A stretch of DNA of 64,000 nt, from the NCBI RefSeq assembly GCF_900142475.1, contig NZ_FRAY01000002.1, positions 310,001 to 374,000 on the forward strand. The letters run 5' to 3'. Below the pieces are notes generated by a model. That model ran no database searches and was not told where the DNA came from. It saw only the letters and a list, made by a program, of their open reading frames with translations. Source of the stretch: Fibrobacter sp. UWH4 (GTDB taxonomy: Bacteria; Fibrobacterota; Fibrobacteria; Fibrobacterales; Fibrobacteraceae). The position numbers and the translations under genes are program-made. Positions 43,688-52,614 of the stretch are shown here, one piece after another. How positions within the stretch are numbered: position 1 is the first letter of the stretch; every line of letters begins with the position of its first letter.

Positions 43688-43790
43688 GATGTGGGGTGTG
43701 AGGTTTGGGGTGTGGGGTCGCGCCTTCGGCGCTTTGAGGTATGAGGTATGAGGTGTGGAGTGTGAAATGTGTAGTGAGAAGTGCGAGGCG
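43688..43790 (+). repeat. GT-rich microrepeat spacer
   Basis: About 100 bp of GGTGTGAGGT/GAGGTATGAGG-like degenerate tandem repeats interrupted by a CGCGCCTTCGGCGC hairpin. Strong strand asymmetry (few C). Spacer between miaB and the SPOR gene. Confidence 0.7.
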
Positions 43791-43796
43791 ATGAGT

Positions 43797-44762
43797 ATGA
43801 AGTTTTGGAATGTTCGTAGGGTTGCTGCAGTTTTGCTTTCTGTTTTTGCAGCAAGTGCATTTGCGCAGTCGATGGCGGATGCGCAGAAGGCATACGTTGC
43901 CGGCAACTGGAAAGAAGCCGCCGCCGCATACGAAGCCGCTTGCCCGAAGGAACCAGATTCCCTGCGTGCCGAATGCTACCTGTGGAACGTTCTCGCCCTT
44001 TCGCAAACGGGAAGCGCCCAGTCGTTCAAGATTGCAGGCAAGCGCCTCGACAGCCTTATCCAGACGACCAATCCGCAACGCGCCATCTACGCCGACCTCA
44101 TGATGACGAGCGCCCAGTTCAGGCTCTACCTTGGCAAATACGACAAGGCTGCCGAAGACTTGATCCAGGCCATAGAGACTTCGCACCCGCACCAGGCCGT
44201 CGTTCTCCAGAAAGTGTGTCAGGCCGTAAAAGCCAAAGTAAAGTCGGACGAACTCAATGACCGCTGCAACCTGCTGAACAATCCCGACTCGCTAGCAGCA
44301 ATGCAAAAATCAAAGGCCGCCACAGTAGCCCCTGCCGAACCCGCAAAGGTTTCCGCCCCGGCTCCGAAAAAAGACTCTACCGTAGCCAAGCCCATTCAAC
44401 CTCCTGTGGCAGACAGTACTTCCTCAAAGGTCGCCGAGCCCCCCAAGCCAGCCCCTGCAGTTGTTCCGACCGCCACCGCTACACCGACCGCAAACGTTCC
44501 TGCAGTCACCAAAGCCGAGCCCGCCCAGGAATACTGGACACTCCAGTTGGGCGCCTTCGGAACAAAATCCAACGCAGACCTGCTCGTCACCAACCTCAAA
44601 AAACAGAAAATTTCCTGCACCATCATCGAACAGCCACGGGCGGAACGGACTCTTTACCTTGTACAAACAGGGCGGTTTGAGACAAAGGAACAGGCCGTTG
44701 ACTTCGCCGCAAACAAGCTTGTGCCCCTGAAAATCGAATACCAGCCCCTTCTAAAAAGATAA
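43797..44762 (+). CDS. SPOR-domain protein with helical repeat N-terminus
   Basis: About 321 residues. Signal peptide, then a helical TPR-like region (~25-160, 'AYVAGNWKEAAAAYEAACPKEP', 'LGKYDKAAEDLIQAIE'), a Pro/Ala-rich linker (~175-250) and a C-terminal SPOR domain ('YWTLQLGAFGTKSNADLLVTNLK...YLVQTGRFETKEQAVDFA'). SPOR domains bind denuded peptidoglycan at division sites, so a cell-wall or division role is likely. GAGG sits 8 bases before the ATG at 43797; an ATG at 43791 is also in frame. Confidence 0.8.
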   Translation: MKFWNVRRVAAVLLSVFAASAFAQSMADAQKAYVAGNWKEAAAAYEAACPKEPDSLRAECYLWNVLALSQTGSAQSFKIAGKRLDSLIQTTNPQRAIYADLMMTSAQFRLYLGKYDKAAEDLIQAIETSHPHQAVVLQKVCQAVKAKVKSDELNDRCNLLNNPDSLAAMQKSKAATVAPAEPAKVSAPAPKKDSTVAKPIQPPVADSTSSKVAEPPKPAPAVVPTATATPTANVPAVTKAEPAQEYWTLQLGAFGTKSNADLLVTNLKKQKISCTIIEQPRAERTLYLVQTGRFETKEQAVDFAANKLVPLKIEYQPLLKR

Positions 44763-44841
44763 AATTGCACAAAAATGGGTATTTTTCTCTTATTTACCCT
44801 GCAAAAAAGCAAAAAGTGTTCTATATTTGTGCAAACCCCGC

Positions 44842-44925
44842 GCCGGGGTGGTGAAATTGGTAGACGCGCCGGACTCAAAATCCGGTACTCGCGAGAGTGT
44901 GAGGGTTCGATTCCCTCCCCCGGCA
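44842..44925 (+). tRNA. tRNA-Leu (CAA)
   Basis: Class II tRNA: acceptor GCCGGGG / CCCCGGC, D arm with TGGTGAAATTGGTAGACGC, anticodon stem CCGGA/TCCGG around CTCAAAA (anticodon CAA), long variable arm (TACTCGCGAGAGTGT), T arm GGGTTCGATTCCC, discriminator A. CCA is not encoded. A TATATT at 44822-44827 may be its -10. Confidence 0.94.
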
Positions 44926-44948
44926 TTAAAAACTGAAGGATGAAATTG

Positions 44949-45677
44949 ATGGCGAATTGGTGCAAGATTCTCTCAACAGTGTTGCTGTGCGGCTCTATTG
45001 CGTTCGCCCAGTTCGATGACGAATCTTCCGAAGATTCATACTCTTACGGAGCATCTTCCGAAGCATCCGATGACGCATTTGCAAACGACGACGAAAACGT
45101 TGGAGAAGCAAAAGCTTCCGGAGACGAATGGCAGGGTTTCAACTACGAAGAAATGGGACTTACCCAGTGGGAATTCCAGCAGGCCAAGGAAGAAGGCGTG
45201 TCTAGGGACAAACTCACGAACCTTGTCGAAATGGGAATCCGCCCGTCCGAATATCTCCAAAAGCCCTGGGAAAAGCTTGGTGTTTCCGAAGAAGAATGGA
45301 TTAGCCAGCGTTCCGGCGGACTTGAAGATGCCGATATTGACCGTTCTTATCGTAACAATGCCGGCGATCAGAGCTACGCTTACCTTTCCCTGTTGATCCC
45401 CTCGCTTTACCAGTGGCACAAGGATGAATCCATGAAGGCCATCTGGATGGACGCCCTTTGGGTGGGAAGCGTCGGAACAACGGTCTACCTCGCCACTGAC
45501 GGAAACACGGCTTGGTGGTACGGCCTGATTTTTGTTGCCGCGGCCCACATCTGGTCTTTCGCTGACGCATTCTTCAGCACCCAGTGGGACAGCAACCCGG
45601 ACGCAAACCGTTTCAGCTACGGAATCCTCCCCACTCCTGAAAATGGTGTCGCTGGATTCTTCAACGTAAAATTCTAA
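44949..45677 (+). CDS. Exported protein of unknown function with C-terminal membrane segments
   Basis: About 242 residues. Signal peptide, an acidic Ser/Asp/Glu-rich stretch (~20-55), then three related short units ('[21 protein letters not shown]', '[23 protein letters not shown]') and a C-terminal part with two or three hydrophobic helices ('[21 protein letters not shown]', '[19 protein letters not shown]'). I do not recognise the family. GAAGGA lies ~8 bases before the ATG at 44949, so I prefer it to the ATG at 44940. panD starts 7 bases later. Confidence 0.65.
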   Translation: MANWCKILSTVLLCGSIAFAQFDDESSEDSYSYGASSEASDDAFANDDENVGEAKASGDEWQGFNYEEMGLTQWEFQQAKEEGVSRDKLTNLVEMGIRPSEYLQKPWEKLGVSEEEWISQRSGGLEDADIDRSYRNNAGDQSYAYLSLLIPSLYQWHKDESMKAIWMDALWVGSVGTTVYLATDGNTAWWYGLIFVAAAHIWSFADAFFSTQWDSNPDANRFSYGILPTPENGVAGFFNVKF

Positions 45678-45684
45678 GCGCATC

Positions 45685-46032
45685 ATGCAGCTAGAATTAC
45701 TCAAAAGCAAAATTCATCGCGCAACCGTAACCGACGCCAACCTCAACTACGAGGGGTCGATTACCATTGCCCGCGATTTGATGGATGCAGCAAACATCCT
45801 CCCCTTCGAAAAGGTGGGCGTGCTTGACGTGAACAACGGCAACCGCCTCGACACCTATGTCATCGAAGGTCCTGCCGGTTCCGGCGTCATCTGCTTAAAT
45901 GGAGCTGCAGCCCGCTTGGTCCAGCCAGGAGACTTGGTAATTATCGTTGCCTACGCCACTATGAGCGAAGACGAAGCCAAGACGTGGAAGCCCACCGTGA
46001 TCCACGTGAACGCCAAGAACGAAATCGTGTAA
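45685..46032 (+). CDS. panD: Aspartate 1-decarboxylase proenzyme
   Basis: Makes beta-alanine for pantothenate and coenzyme A. 115 residues, typical length. The self-cleavage site is G24-S25 in 'NYEGSITI', where Ser25 becomes the pyruvoyl group. '[20 protein letters not shown]', '[19 protein letters not shown]' and 'VIIVAYA' are conserved. It starts 7 bases after the preceding gene with no clear Shine-Dalgarno site, so coupled re-initiation is likely. No other pantothenate genes are nearby. Confidence 0.95.
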   Translation: MQLELLKSKIHRATVTDANLNYEGSITIARDLMDAANILPFEKVGVLDVNNGNRLDTYVIEGPAGSGVICLNGAAARLVQPGDLVIIVAYATMSEDEAKTWKPTVIHVNAKNEIV

Positions 46033-46067
46033 ACATTCAATCTCATTTTTTCTATCGAAAAATTTAA

Positions 46068-46094
46068 GGTCTGTCATTCCGTGACAGATCTTTT
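46068..46094 (+). terminator. Terminator after panD
   Basis: Nine-bp stem GGTCTGTCA / TGACAGATC (one G-U pair), loop TTCCG, then TTTT. Confidence 0.75.
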
Positions 46095-46132
46095 GTTATA
46101 TATTTAGAGTAAACAAAATGGAGGATTAATTC

Positions 46133-47644
46133 ATGCAAGCAAGCATTCTTTTCACAATCATCTTTTTCTTGGTGGTTTTTCTCGTCATCGTCTTCGTGAT
46201 GTCGTATATCAAGGCCGCACCAGACGAAGCCATTATCGTTTCGGGGCTTCGAAAACTTCCGAAAGTCATCATCGGACGCGCAGGCCTTAGAATTCCCTTC
46301 TTTGAACGAGCCGACCACCTTTCTTTGCAATTGATTCAAATTGATGTAAAGACTGGAAGCCCGGTCCCGACAAAGGATTATATCAACGTTTCTGTCGACG
46401 CTGTTGTGACCGCCAAGATTTCGGATAATCCAGACCGTCTCAAGTCTTCGGCACAGAACTTCTTGAACAAGAAGCCCGAAGATATCCGTGCCATGATTGT
46501 AGACATTCTAGAAGGTAACATGCGCGAAATCGTAGGCCGCATGCAGCTGGTAGACCTTGTGGGTGACCGCAAGCAGGTTTCCGAACTTGTGCTCGAGAAC
46601 GCCATTCCCGACCTTGAAAAGTTGGGTATCGTGGTTCAGACATTCAACATTCAGAATTTTGAAGATGCCAATGGCGTGATTGAAAACCTGGGCGTGGACA
46701 AGACCTCCGCCATCCGCAAGGCAGCCGCCATTTCTAAGGCTAACGCCGAAAGAGATATCAGCGTTGCCCAATCCCAGGCCAAGAAGGACGCCAATGACGC
46801 CGCCGTTGCCGCCGAACTTGAAATCGCCCAGAAGCAGAACGACCTCGCCGTGAAAAAGGCCAACCTGCAAAAGATTTCGGACACCGAAAAAGCGATTGCC
46901 GACGCCGCCTACGAAATCCAGAAGCAGACCCAGCAAAAGGCCATTAACGTTGCTCAGGCCGAAGCCGAAGTTGCCAAGCAGGAAAAAGAAATTGAAATTC
47001 GCGAACGCATGGTGACTGTGACAGAAAAGGAACTGAAGGCCCAAATTGAAAAGAAGGCCGAAGCTGAACGCCAGGCACAGATTCAGCGTTCCGAAGCGGA
47101 ACTTTTCCAGCAGCAGAAAGACGCCGAAGCTGACCGTTACAAGGAGGAACAGCGCGCCAAGGCAATTAAACAGATTGCTGAAGCGGAAAAGGAAAAAGCT
47201 TTCGCCGAAGCCGAAGCCACCAAGGCAAAAGCCATGGCCGAAGCAGATGCAACAAAGGCAAAAGGTCTCGCTGAAGCTGAAGCGATCAAGGCTCAAGGCC
47301 TTGCCGAAGCTGAAGCGTTGAACAAAAAAGCCGAAGCCATGAAGCTGTACGGCGATGCTGCCCGACAGGAAATGCAGTTGAAGACCATCGAAAGATATTT
47401 CGAACAGATGCCGCAGATAGCCGCCGCAATCGCAAAACCCATGGAAAAGATTGGAAGCATCACCATGTACGGTGAAGGCAACACGGCAAAGCTCACGGGC
47501 GACATTACCAAGACACTCACGCAGGTCACCAACGGACTCACGGATTCCCTCGGTATCGATTTGCGCACGGTTCTCGGTTCTATGTTCGGAGCAAAACTTG
47601 CTGGCGTCACCAAGCCAGATAATACACCGGAGAACAAGAAGTAA
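46133..47644 (+). CDS. Flotillin-family membrane scaffold protein
   Basis: 503 residues. One N-terminal hydrophobic helix (~3-25), an SPFH/band 7 domain (~30-210: 'AAPDEAIIVSGLRK', 'KDYINVSVDAVVTAKISDNPDRL', 'GNMREIVGRMQLVDLVGDRKQV'), then ~230 residues of Ala/Glu/Lys-rich coiled coil with AEAEA repeats ('ATKAKAMAEADATKAKGLAEAEAIKAQGLA'-type), and a short C-terminus. This is the FloT/YuaG architecture that organises lipid microdomains. GGAGG precedes the ATG, and a TATATTT at 46099-46105 is a plausible -10. The next gene starts 6 bases after the stop. Confidence 0.92.
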   Translation: MQASILFTIIFFLVVFLVIVFVMSYIKAAPDEAIIVSGLRKLPKVIIGRAGLRIPFFERADHLSLQLIQIDVKTGSPVPTKDYINVSVDAVVTAKISDNPDRLKSSAQNFLNKKPEDIRAMIVDILEGNMREIVGRMQLVDLVGDRKQVSELVLENAIPDLEKLGIVVQTFNIQNFEDANGVIENLGVDKTSAIRKAAAISKANAERDISVAQSQAKKDANDAAVAAELEIAQKQNDLAVKKANLQKISDTEKAIADAAYEIQKQTQQKAINVAQAEAEVAKQEKEIEIRERMVTVTEKELKAQIEKKAEAERQAQIQRSEAELFQQQKDAEADRYKEEQRAKAIKQIAEAEKEKAFAEAEATKAKAMAEADATKAKGLAEAEAIKAQGLAEAEALNKKAEAMKLYGDAARQEMQLKTIERYFEQMPQIAAAIAKPMEKIGSITMYGEGNTAKLTGDITKTLTQVTNGLTDSLGIDLRTVLGSMFGAKLAGVTKPDNTPENKK

Positions 47645-47650
47645 CTTGGC

Positions 47651-48217
47651 ATGCGGTTATTGTTGCTAACAATAGTGTTTGTTGCATTTGCCTTTGCGGA
47701 AAATCCCGTAAAGGCAGATTCTGCGATTGTTACTACAGCTCCCAAAGACACCGTCGTTGATACGGTCTACATCGTTCCCGACGACGGCATTCCCTGGAAC
47801 CGCGAGCATTTTGACCCCGAGCGCTTGGTGCGGCACGAAACATTCGACCCCGCGCTCAAAGTCGCCTACACCTACTCGGTGAGCTTTATGGGAGGAACCT
47901 TTGGGACTTTCGCCCAGCAGAGTTACATGGCGCACCTCGCCTACGAATTTTCACCGGAACTTCACTTGTACGCAAACGTGGGCCTCTGGATGCCGCTTTA
48001 CTCGAACTTTCGCTTCGGCACGCCGATTGCCAAGGAAGATGTGCGGCAGGGCAACGTGGACATCATCCTCCCCGACATTGCGCTCGAATATAAGCCTAAC
48101 GAAAACATGAGTTTCAGGCTGATGTTCGTGAACGAGAACGACGCCTTCAAGGCATACGGGCCCTACCGTCATTTTTACGGCGGATGCCCGTGGAGAACGA
48201 GTTATTACTGTAGGTAA
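47651..48217 (+). CDS. Exported beta-rich protein, unknown function
   Basis: 188 residues with a short signal peptide (to about AFAEN). The rest is beta-strand-like ('VAYTYSVSFMGGTFGTFAQQS', 'LHLYANVGLWMPLYSN', 'ALEYKPNENMSFRLMF'), suggesting a small outer-membrane barrel. It follows the flotillin gene by 6 bases with no clear ribosome site. No family recognised. Confidence 0.65.
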   Translation: MRLLLLTIVFVAFAFAENPVKADSAIVTTAPKDTVVDTVYIVPDDGIPWNREHFDPERLVRHETFDPALKVAYTYSVSFMGGTFGTFAQQSYMAHLAYEFSPELHLYANVGLWMPLYSNFRFGTPIAKEDVRQGNVDIILPDIALEYKPNENMSFRLMFVNENDAFKAYGPYRHFYGGCPWRTSYYCR

Positions 48218-48263
48218 GCGGAATGACAAGCATGGTGCATTTTTTCTAAATTTAAATAGGAAA

Positions 48264-48704
48264 ATGTCCTTGATGTACGCCAAAACATTTCGTTTCTCTT
48301 TCGCCGCAATAGCCTTGATGGCTACATTGCTTTTTACGGGTTGCGAAGAGGAACAGAAAAAGGCGCCGGTAGAAAAGGTGGTGCGCACCTACAAGGGCGA
48401 TGTCGAGGTGCTGAACAGCTGCGGAAAGCAGGGAGCGGCCGCCAAGATGCGCTCCTACCTGCGCGAAAACGGATTTGACGTCGTCAGTTCTAGAAACGAT
48501 AGATTACAGAACTACGATGAAACCGTGTTGGTGCTCAGGAACCCCGAATGGGAAGGCGCCAAGGCGCTCGCCCGCGCGCTCAAGACGAAGAACGTACTCG
48601 TGGTCCACAGCAGCCGCGCCGTCGTAGATGCCGCCGTGTACATCGGCAAAGACTTTGAACAAATAATAGAACCCAAACAGGGAGAAACAGATGACAACGA
48701 ATAA
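48264..48704 (+). CDS. Lipoprotein with LytR C-terminal (LytR_C) domain
   Basis: 146 residues; lipobox FTGC (Cys27), then 'GDVEVLNSCGKQGAAAKMRSYLRENGFDVV' and 'NYDETVLVLRN', matching the small LytR_C domain often found in envelope proteins. Function unknown. Its end overlaps rsfS by 14 bases, and rsfS overlaps argS by 14, so the three form one operon. Confidence 0.8.
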   Translation: MSLMYAKTFRFSFAAIALMATLLFTGCEEEQKKAPVEKVVRTYKGDVEVLNSCGKQGAAAKMRSYLRENGFDVVSSRNDRLQNYDETVLVLRNPEWEGAKALARALKTKNVLVVHSSRAVVDAAVYIGKDFEQIIEPKQGETDDNE

Positions 48705-49104
48705 GCAAGAACCTCCCCAGTCCGTCCAAATGGGCGCAAGCATTTTGTTTGAGCTGCGCGCCCAGAACGTGCAGCTGATTGACCTGCGCGGCATCAAGGA
48801 TGTCACGGATTATTTCCTCGTGGCGACCTGCGAAAGCGAAGCCCAGATGCAGGCGATTCTGAACGAACTCCGCAAGGAATTCAAGGCGAACAAGCTCCCT
48901 TCCGTGGGCGTGGAATACAAGGAAGGCGTGCGCTGGGCCGTGTTCGATGCGGGCCTCGACCTGATGGTTCACCTGTTCGAAGAAGAAAAGCGTAACGAGA
49001 TTTCGCTTGACCGTCTCTATGCCGACGGCAAGATTGTGGAACTCGATGAAAATGACTTTGTAAAGACCACCGACAAGAAGGCCGACGACAATGAACTCGT
49101 TTGA
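48691..49104 (+). CDS. rsfS: Ribosome silencing factor RsfS
   Basis: 137 residues. Binds ribosomal protein uL14 and blocks subunit joining in starvation. 'DVTDYFLVATCESEAQMQAILNEL' and 'DAGLDLMVHLFEEEKR' are the conserved core of the RsfS/Iojap family. The N-terminal 10 residues and the C-terminal acidic tail are variable. It lies between the LytR_C lipoprotein and argS with overlaps on both sides. Confidence 0.92.
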   Translation: MTTNKQEPPQSVQMGASILFELRAQNVQLIDLRGIKDVTDYFLVATCESEAQMQAILNELRKEFKANKLPSVGVEYKEGVRWAVFDAGLDLMVHLFEEEKRNEISLDRLYADGKIVELDENDFVKTTDKKADDNELV

Positions 49105-50818
49105 GCAAGAAATCGCAGAAGCGCTCGCCGCTACCGGTTCCTTCGAGAAGGAAGCCGCATTCAAGCTTATCTCCGTGCCGCCTGACACCACCCACGGCAA
49201 CTTCACCATTCCGTGCTTTTCGCTCGCGAAGGTGATGCGCAAGGCCCCGAAGATGATCGCCGAAGACCTCGCCGCACAGGTGAAGCTCCCGGCAGGCCTC
49301 TCGAAAGTGGAAGCCGTAAACGGCTACCTAAACTTCTTCATTGACCGCGGATTCCTCGCGAAGTCTACGCTCGAAGAAATCGCCGCCAAGGGTTTGGAAT
49401 ACGGTCACGCCGCACCGAACGGGAAGGTCGTCTGCATCGACTTCAGTTCCCCGAACATCGGTAAGGAACTGGCCTTCCACCACCTGCGTTCGACGATGAT
49501 CGGAAACTCGCTTTCCCGCATCTACAAGGCCGCAGGCTACAAGGTGGAACGCATCAACCACCTCGGTGACTGGGGAACCGCATTCGGTAAACTGATTGTG
49601 ATGTACCTGCGCGAAAATCGCCCGACGGACGACGCCACGCTCGATAGCCTCACCGTGAAGGAACTCAACATCCTTTACGCAGCATTCTCCAAGGCATCTA
49701 AGGAAGAGCCAGGCCTCGAAGACGAAGCGCGCGCCGCATTCACCAAGCTCGAACAGGGCGACGAATTCTACCGCAAGCTTTGGACCGCCTTCCGCGCCGC
49801 AACGCTCAAGGAACTCATGCGCATCTACGACATGATGGGCGTGGGCTTTGACCACTACACCGGCGAATCCTTCTTCGAAGACAAGATTCCGGCCATTCTC
49901 GACGAACTCCGCGAAAAGAACCTGATGGTCAAGAGCCAGGATTTGGACGTGGTGATGCTCGACGAATTCGACCTGAACCCTTGCCTGATCCGCAAGAGCG
50001 ACGGATCTACCTTGTACGCCACCCGCGACCTCGCCGCCGCCTGCTACCGCAAGAAGGAATACAACTTCGACAAGTGCCTCTATGTGGTGGACCTCGGACA
50101 AGCGCTCCACTTCAAGCAGGTGTTCCACGTTTTGAAGAAGATGGGACGCGAATGGTACAAGGACATGTACCACATTCCGTTCGGCGTGATTCTGCAGCTG
50201 GTGGACGGCAAGTGGGAAAAGGGCAAGACCCGCACGGGAACTGCAAGCCTGCTTCGCGACGTGATTGAAGCCGCCCAGAAGAAGATTCTCGAATTCATCG
50301 ACCAAAAGAATCCGGGCCTCGAAAACAAGGAACTCATCGCCCGCCAGATCGGCATTAGCGCCCTTACCTTCAACGACCTGAAGAACAGCCGCCTGAAGGA
50401 CGTGCGTTTCGATTGGGATGCCGTGATGAGCTTCGAAGGCGATACCGGTCCGTATGTGCAGAACGCCCACGTGCGCCTCTGCAGCATTATGCGCAAGGCC
50501 GGCATTGAACGTGCCGATCTCGCCGCCGCAATCAAGGACGTGAACTTTGCCGAACTCGGCGACGATGCGGCCTACAGCCTCATCAACATCCTGTCGAAGA
50601 AGGGCAAGAAGATTCTGGATGCCGTGGCCGGTGACGAACCGAGCGTACTCGCCCAGTACGCCCTCGAAATCGCAGAAGCCGCGCACAAGTTCATCCACGA
50701 AGACCGCGTGCTCGGGAGCGCCGAAGAAAAGTCCCGCCTGTTCCTGGTGCAGGCAACACAGATTGTGCTCGAGAACGTGCTCGACCTGCTCGGACTCTTC
50801 CCGATTCGCCAGATGTAG
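49091..50818 (+). CDS. argS: Arginyl-tRNA synthetase with divergent HIGH and KMSK motifs
   Basis: Charges tRNA-Arg. 575 residues with the N-terminal Add1 domain, then 'DFSSPNIGKELAFHHLRST' at the HIGH position (HIGH replaced by AFHH), 'INHLGDWGTAFGKLI', 'YATRDLAAA' and 'GKTRTGTASLLRD' where KMSK is expected, and the C-terminal DALR anticodon-binding domain ('VLGSAEEKSRLFLVQA'). Both motif variants occur in one branch of bacterial ArgRS, so the enzyme is probably active. Last gene of the operon, followed by a terminator at 50873. Confidence 0.93.
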   Translation: MNSFEQEIAEALAATGSFEKEAAFKLISVPPDTTHGNFTIPCFSLAKVMRKAPKMIAEDLAAQVKLPAGLSKVEAVNGYLNFFIDRGFLAKSTLEEIAAKGLEYGHAAPNGKVVCIDFSSPNIGKELAFHHLRSTMIGNSLSRIYKAAGYKVERINHLGDWGTAFGKLIVMYLRENRPTDDATLDSLTVKELNILYAAFSKASKEEPGLEDEARAAFTKLEQGDEFYRKLWTAFRAATLKELMRIYDMMGVGFDHYTGESFFEDKIPAILDELREKNLMVKSQDLDVVMLDEFDLNPCLIRKSDGSTLYATRDLAAACYRKKEYNFDKCLYVVDLGQALHFKQVFHVLKKMGREWYKDMYHIPFGVILQLVDGKWEKGKTRTGTASLLRDVIEAAQKKILEFIDQKNPGLENKELIARQIGISALTFNDLKNSRLKDVRFDWDAVMSFEGDTGPYVQNAHVRLCSIMRKAGIERADLAAAIKDVNFAELGDDAAYSLINILSKKGKKILDAVAGDEPSVLAQYALEIAEAAHKFIHEDRVLGSAEEKSRLFLVQATQIVLENVLDLLGLFPIRQM

Positions 50819-50872
50819 TGCGCTTTGTGCACAGTAGACGGTAGGCAGTAAATTTGCTGCTCAACCGAAATC

Positions 50873-50903
50873 AAAAAACGAGAGCTTAAAGCTCTCGTTT
50901 TTT
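50873..50903. terminator. Bidirectional terminator after argS
   Basis: AAAAAACGAGAGCTT and AAGCTCTCGTTTTTT form a near-perfect palindrome; it serves argS (+) and probably the GH16 gene (-). Confidence 0.8.
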
Positions 50904-50959
50904 GTAGATCCCGTCGCTCACTACGTTCGCTCCAGGATGACATGCTAGTGAGAGCTTGT

Positions 50960-52504
50960 TTATTTCGTAAAACGTTTTAATTCCGTTCGTTTTCCGTCAG
51001 TAACGGCCACATGGTAAACACCTGCGGGCAGATTTCGCACATTCATAGCCGCCGTACGGAAGGCTTTGTAACGCATCACCTCGCGGCCCTGCAAATCCAG
51101 AACGCGAACAGTCGCGCCATTCTTAAGGTCACTCGCCAGTTCTACAAACAACATGTCGTTTGCATAATGGACTGAAGTTCCGTACACACTTGCATAGTTG
51201 CCCAAGTACGAAATCGCAGTCCTACCGGTATCCGTAACAGACGTATCTTTCTTCGTCGTATCCTTCGAAGGAACCACATCGTCCTTGCCAAGCAAACGCC
51301 ACATCTGGTTCCATTCCCAGTCATTGGCCCAGCTCTGCACCACGCGCTCGCCGTCCGTAGTTGCACGCAAGTACATATTGCTGTGCTGCATCTTCATGCG
51401 CACCACGGAGCCTTCGTAGCCGGACTGCTTCTCCATGACAACCTTCTGATGACCGCCACCATTCCACTTGTACAGGCCCATGGTAATACCCGCTTCGGTA
51501 GATTCATTCGGAGTATCAATGGACAAGTCACCGAAGCCGAACCGGTAAGTTGTCGAAGAAAGCGGAGTAATCGTGACGACGGCAGCATCGGAATTGCAAT
51601 CGCCGAGAGCAAGTTTGTCTTCTGCAGTTCTAACCATGCAAGTGCCAAAGTTCATCGAGAAAATGCGAACCGTATCGGGCTTCGCAGGTTTCGCCTGCCA
51701 CACGCGCACCCAGTCCGCTTCAAAATAAGCAGGCTTGTCAGCCGTAATGGCGATGTCGTCGCCGGCCCAGCCGCCAATCGCCAGGTTCACGATAATGTAC
51801 TGCGCCGAGAGCTGCTTGATTTCAGTCGGGCGATTGTAACTAGCAAACTTCTTGTCGTCAAAGTAAAAGCTTAAAGTAGATTCATCCCATTCCACGGCAT
51901 AGTTGTGGAAGCCCGCAGAACGATCCACGTCGTCGTCCTTGTGGCCGCCAAAAGACGCCTCGTGGTCCCAAGCCGAACCATGGCTGTTATACCAGCTCGG
52001 GTCCGTGTAATGCAAGTAGTAATGGTGTTGCTTGCGCGAAGCGGGAATTTCCAAGATATCGATTTCGGGAGGCCAACCGTCTTGCAGAGTCCAGAAGGCA
52101 GGCCAAGTTCCTTTCTGCGACGGAGCCTTGAAGCGGCCTTCAATGTAACCGTACTTGACTTCGAAGTGTCCCTTGGTATCGATGGCTCCACTTGTGTAGT
52201 CTACCGGAATTTCTTTGTTGTTGAACTTCGCCTTTTTCCCGTTGGCATTCGGATGAACTTTCTTTTCGCCCTTCAGCTTGAGCGTACCGTCAGAGACAAT
52301 CACGTTTTCTTCGGCACAGTAGGCGCGGTGGTTGTGCGTCGGCCCCCAGTTATACGTAGGGTTCCACTTTTTCTTGTCGAGGCTGGTGCCGTCGAAGTTA
52401 TCCTCGAACACCTTTTCCCAGCCGCTAAAATTAGCGGGAGGATCAGCCAAGACCAAAGAGGCTGACAACGCCACCATACTTGATATAATAAAAAGCTTTT
52501 TCAT
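50960..52504 (-). CDS. Secreted GH16 beta-glucanase with carbohydrate-binding-like domain and sorting tail
   Basis: About 514 residues. Signal peptide; GH16 domain (~25-270) with the catalytic ExDxxE as E147, D149 and E152 in 'PPEIDILEI', and 'GYIEGRFKAP'; a ~130-residue beta-rich domain ('FGTCMVRTAEDKLALGD', 'YLRATTDGERVVQ') like the fascin/ricin-type trefoils; then a linker and a C-terminal tail 'VRVLDLQGREVMRY...GVYHVAVTDGKR' of the type IX sorting kind. Likely cuts beta-1,3 or beta-1,3-1,4 glucans; the exact linkage is inference. TTGGAG before ATG 52504. Confidence 0.9.
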   Translation of the reverse strand: MKKLFIISSMVALSASLVLADPPANFSGWEKVFEDNFDGTSLDKKKWNPTYNWGPTHNHRAYCAEENVIVSDGTLKLKGEKKVHPNANGKKAKFNNKEIPVDYTSGAIDTKGHFEVKYGYIEGRFKAPSQKGTWPAFWTLQDGWPPEIDILEIPASRKQHHYYLHYTDPSWYNSHGSAWDHEASFGGHKDDDVDRSAGFHNYAVEWDESTLSFYFDDKKFASYNRPTEIKQLSAQYIIVNLAIGGWAGDDIAITADKPAYFEADWVRVWQAKPAKPDTVRIFSMNFGTCMVRTAEDKLALGDCNSDAAVVTITPLSSTTYRFGFGDLSIDTPNESTEAGITMGLYKWNGGGHQKVVMEKQSGYEGSVVRMKMQHSNMYLRATTDGERVVQSWANDWEWNQMWRLLGKDDVVPSKDTTKKDTSVTDTGRTAISYLGNYASVYGTSVHYANDMLFVELASDLKNGATVRVLDLQGREVMRYKAFRTAAMNVRNLPAGVYHVAVTDGKRTELKRFTK

Positions 52505-52533
52505 ATCCAACTCCAATCCTCACCCACAACACC

Positions 52534-52572
52534 AAAAAGCCGTAGGCATTATAAATATACCTACGGCTTCGC
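52534..52572 (-). terminator. Terminator of the TPR gene
   Basis: AGCCGTAGGCAT (52538-52549) pairs with ATACCTACGGCT (52557-52568) with one mismatch; followed by TTTTT on the minus strand. Confidence 0.75.
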
Positions 52573-52614
52573 TTTTTTCAAAGTCAAAAGTTATTAACAA
52601 GCTGTCAAAAGACT

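Noticed and set aside
42314-43906. 530-codon frame antisense to miaB
   Set aside because: His/Val/Ala-rich shadow that runs through the GT-rich microrepeat; miaB has both Cys clusters.
49328-50698. 456-codon frame antisense to argS
   Set aside because: Shadow of argS with no recognisable domain.
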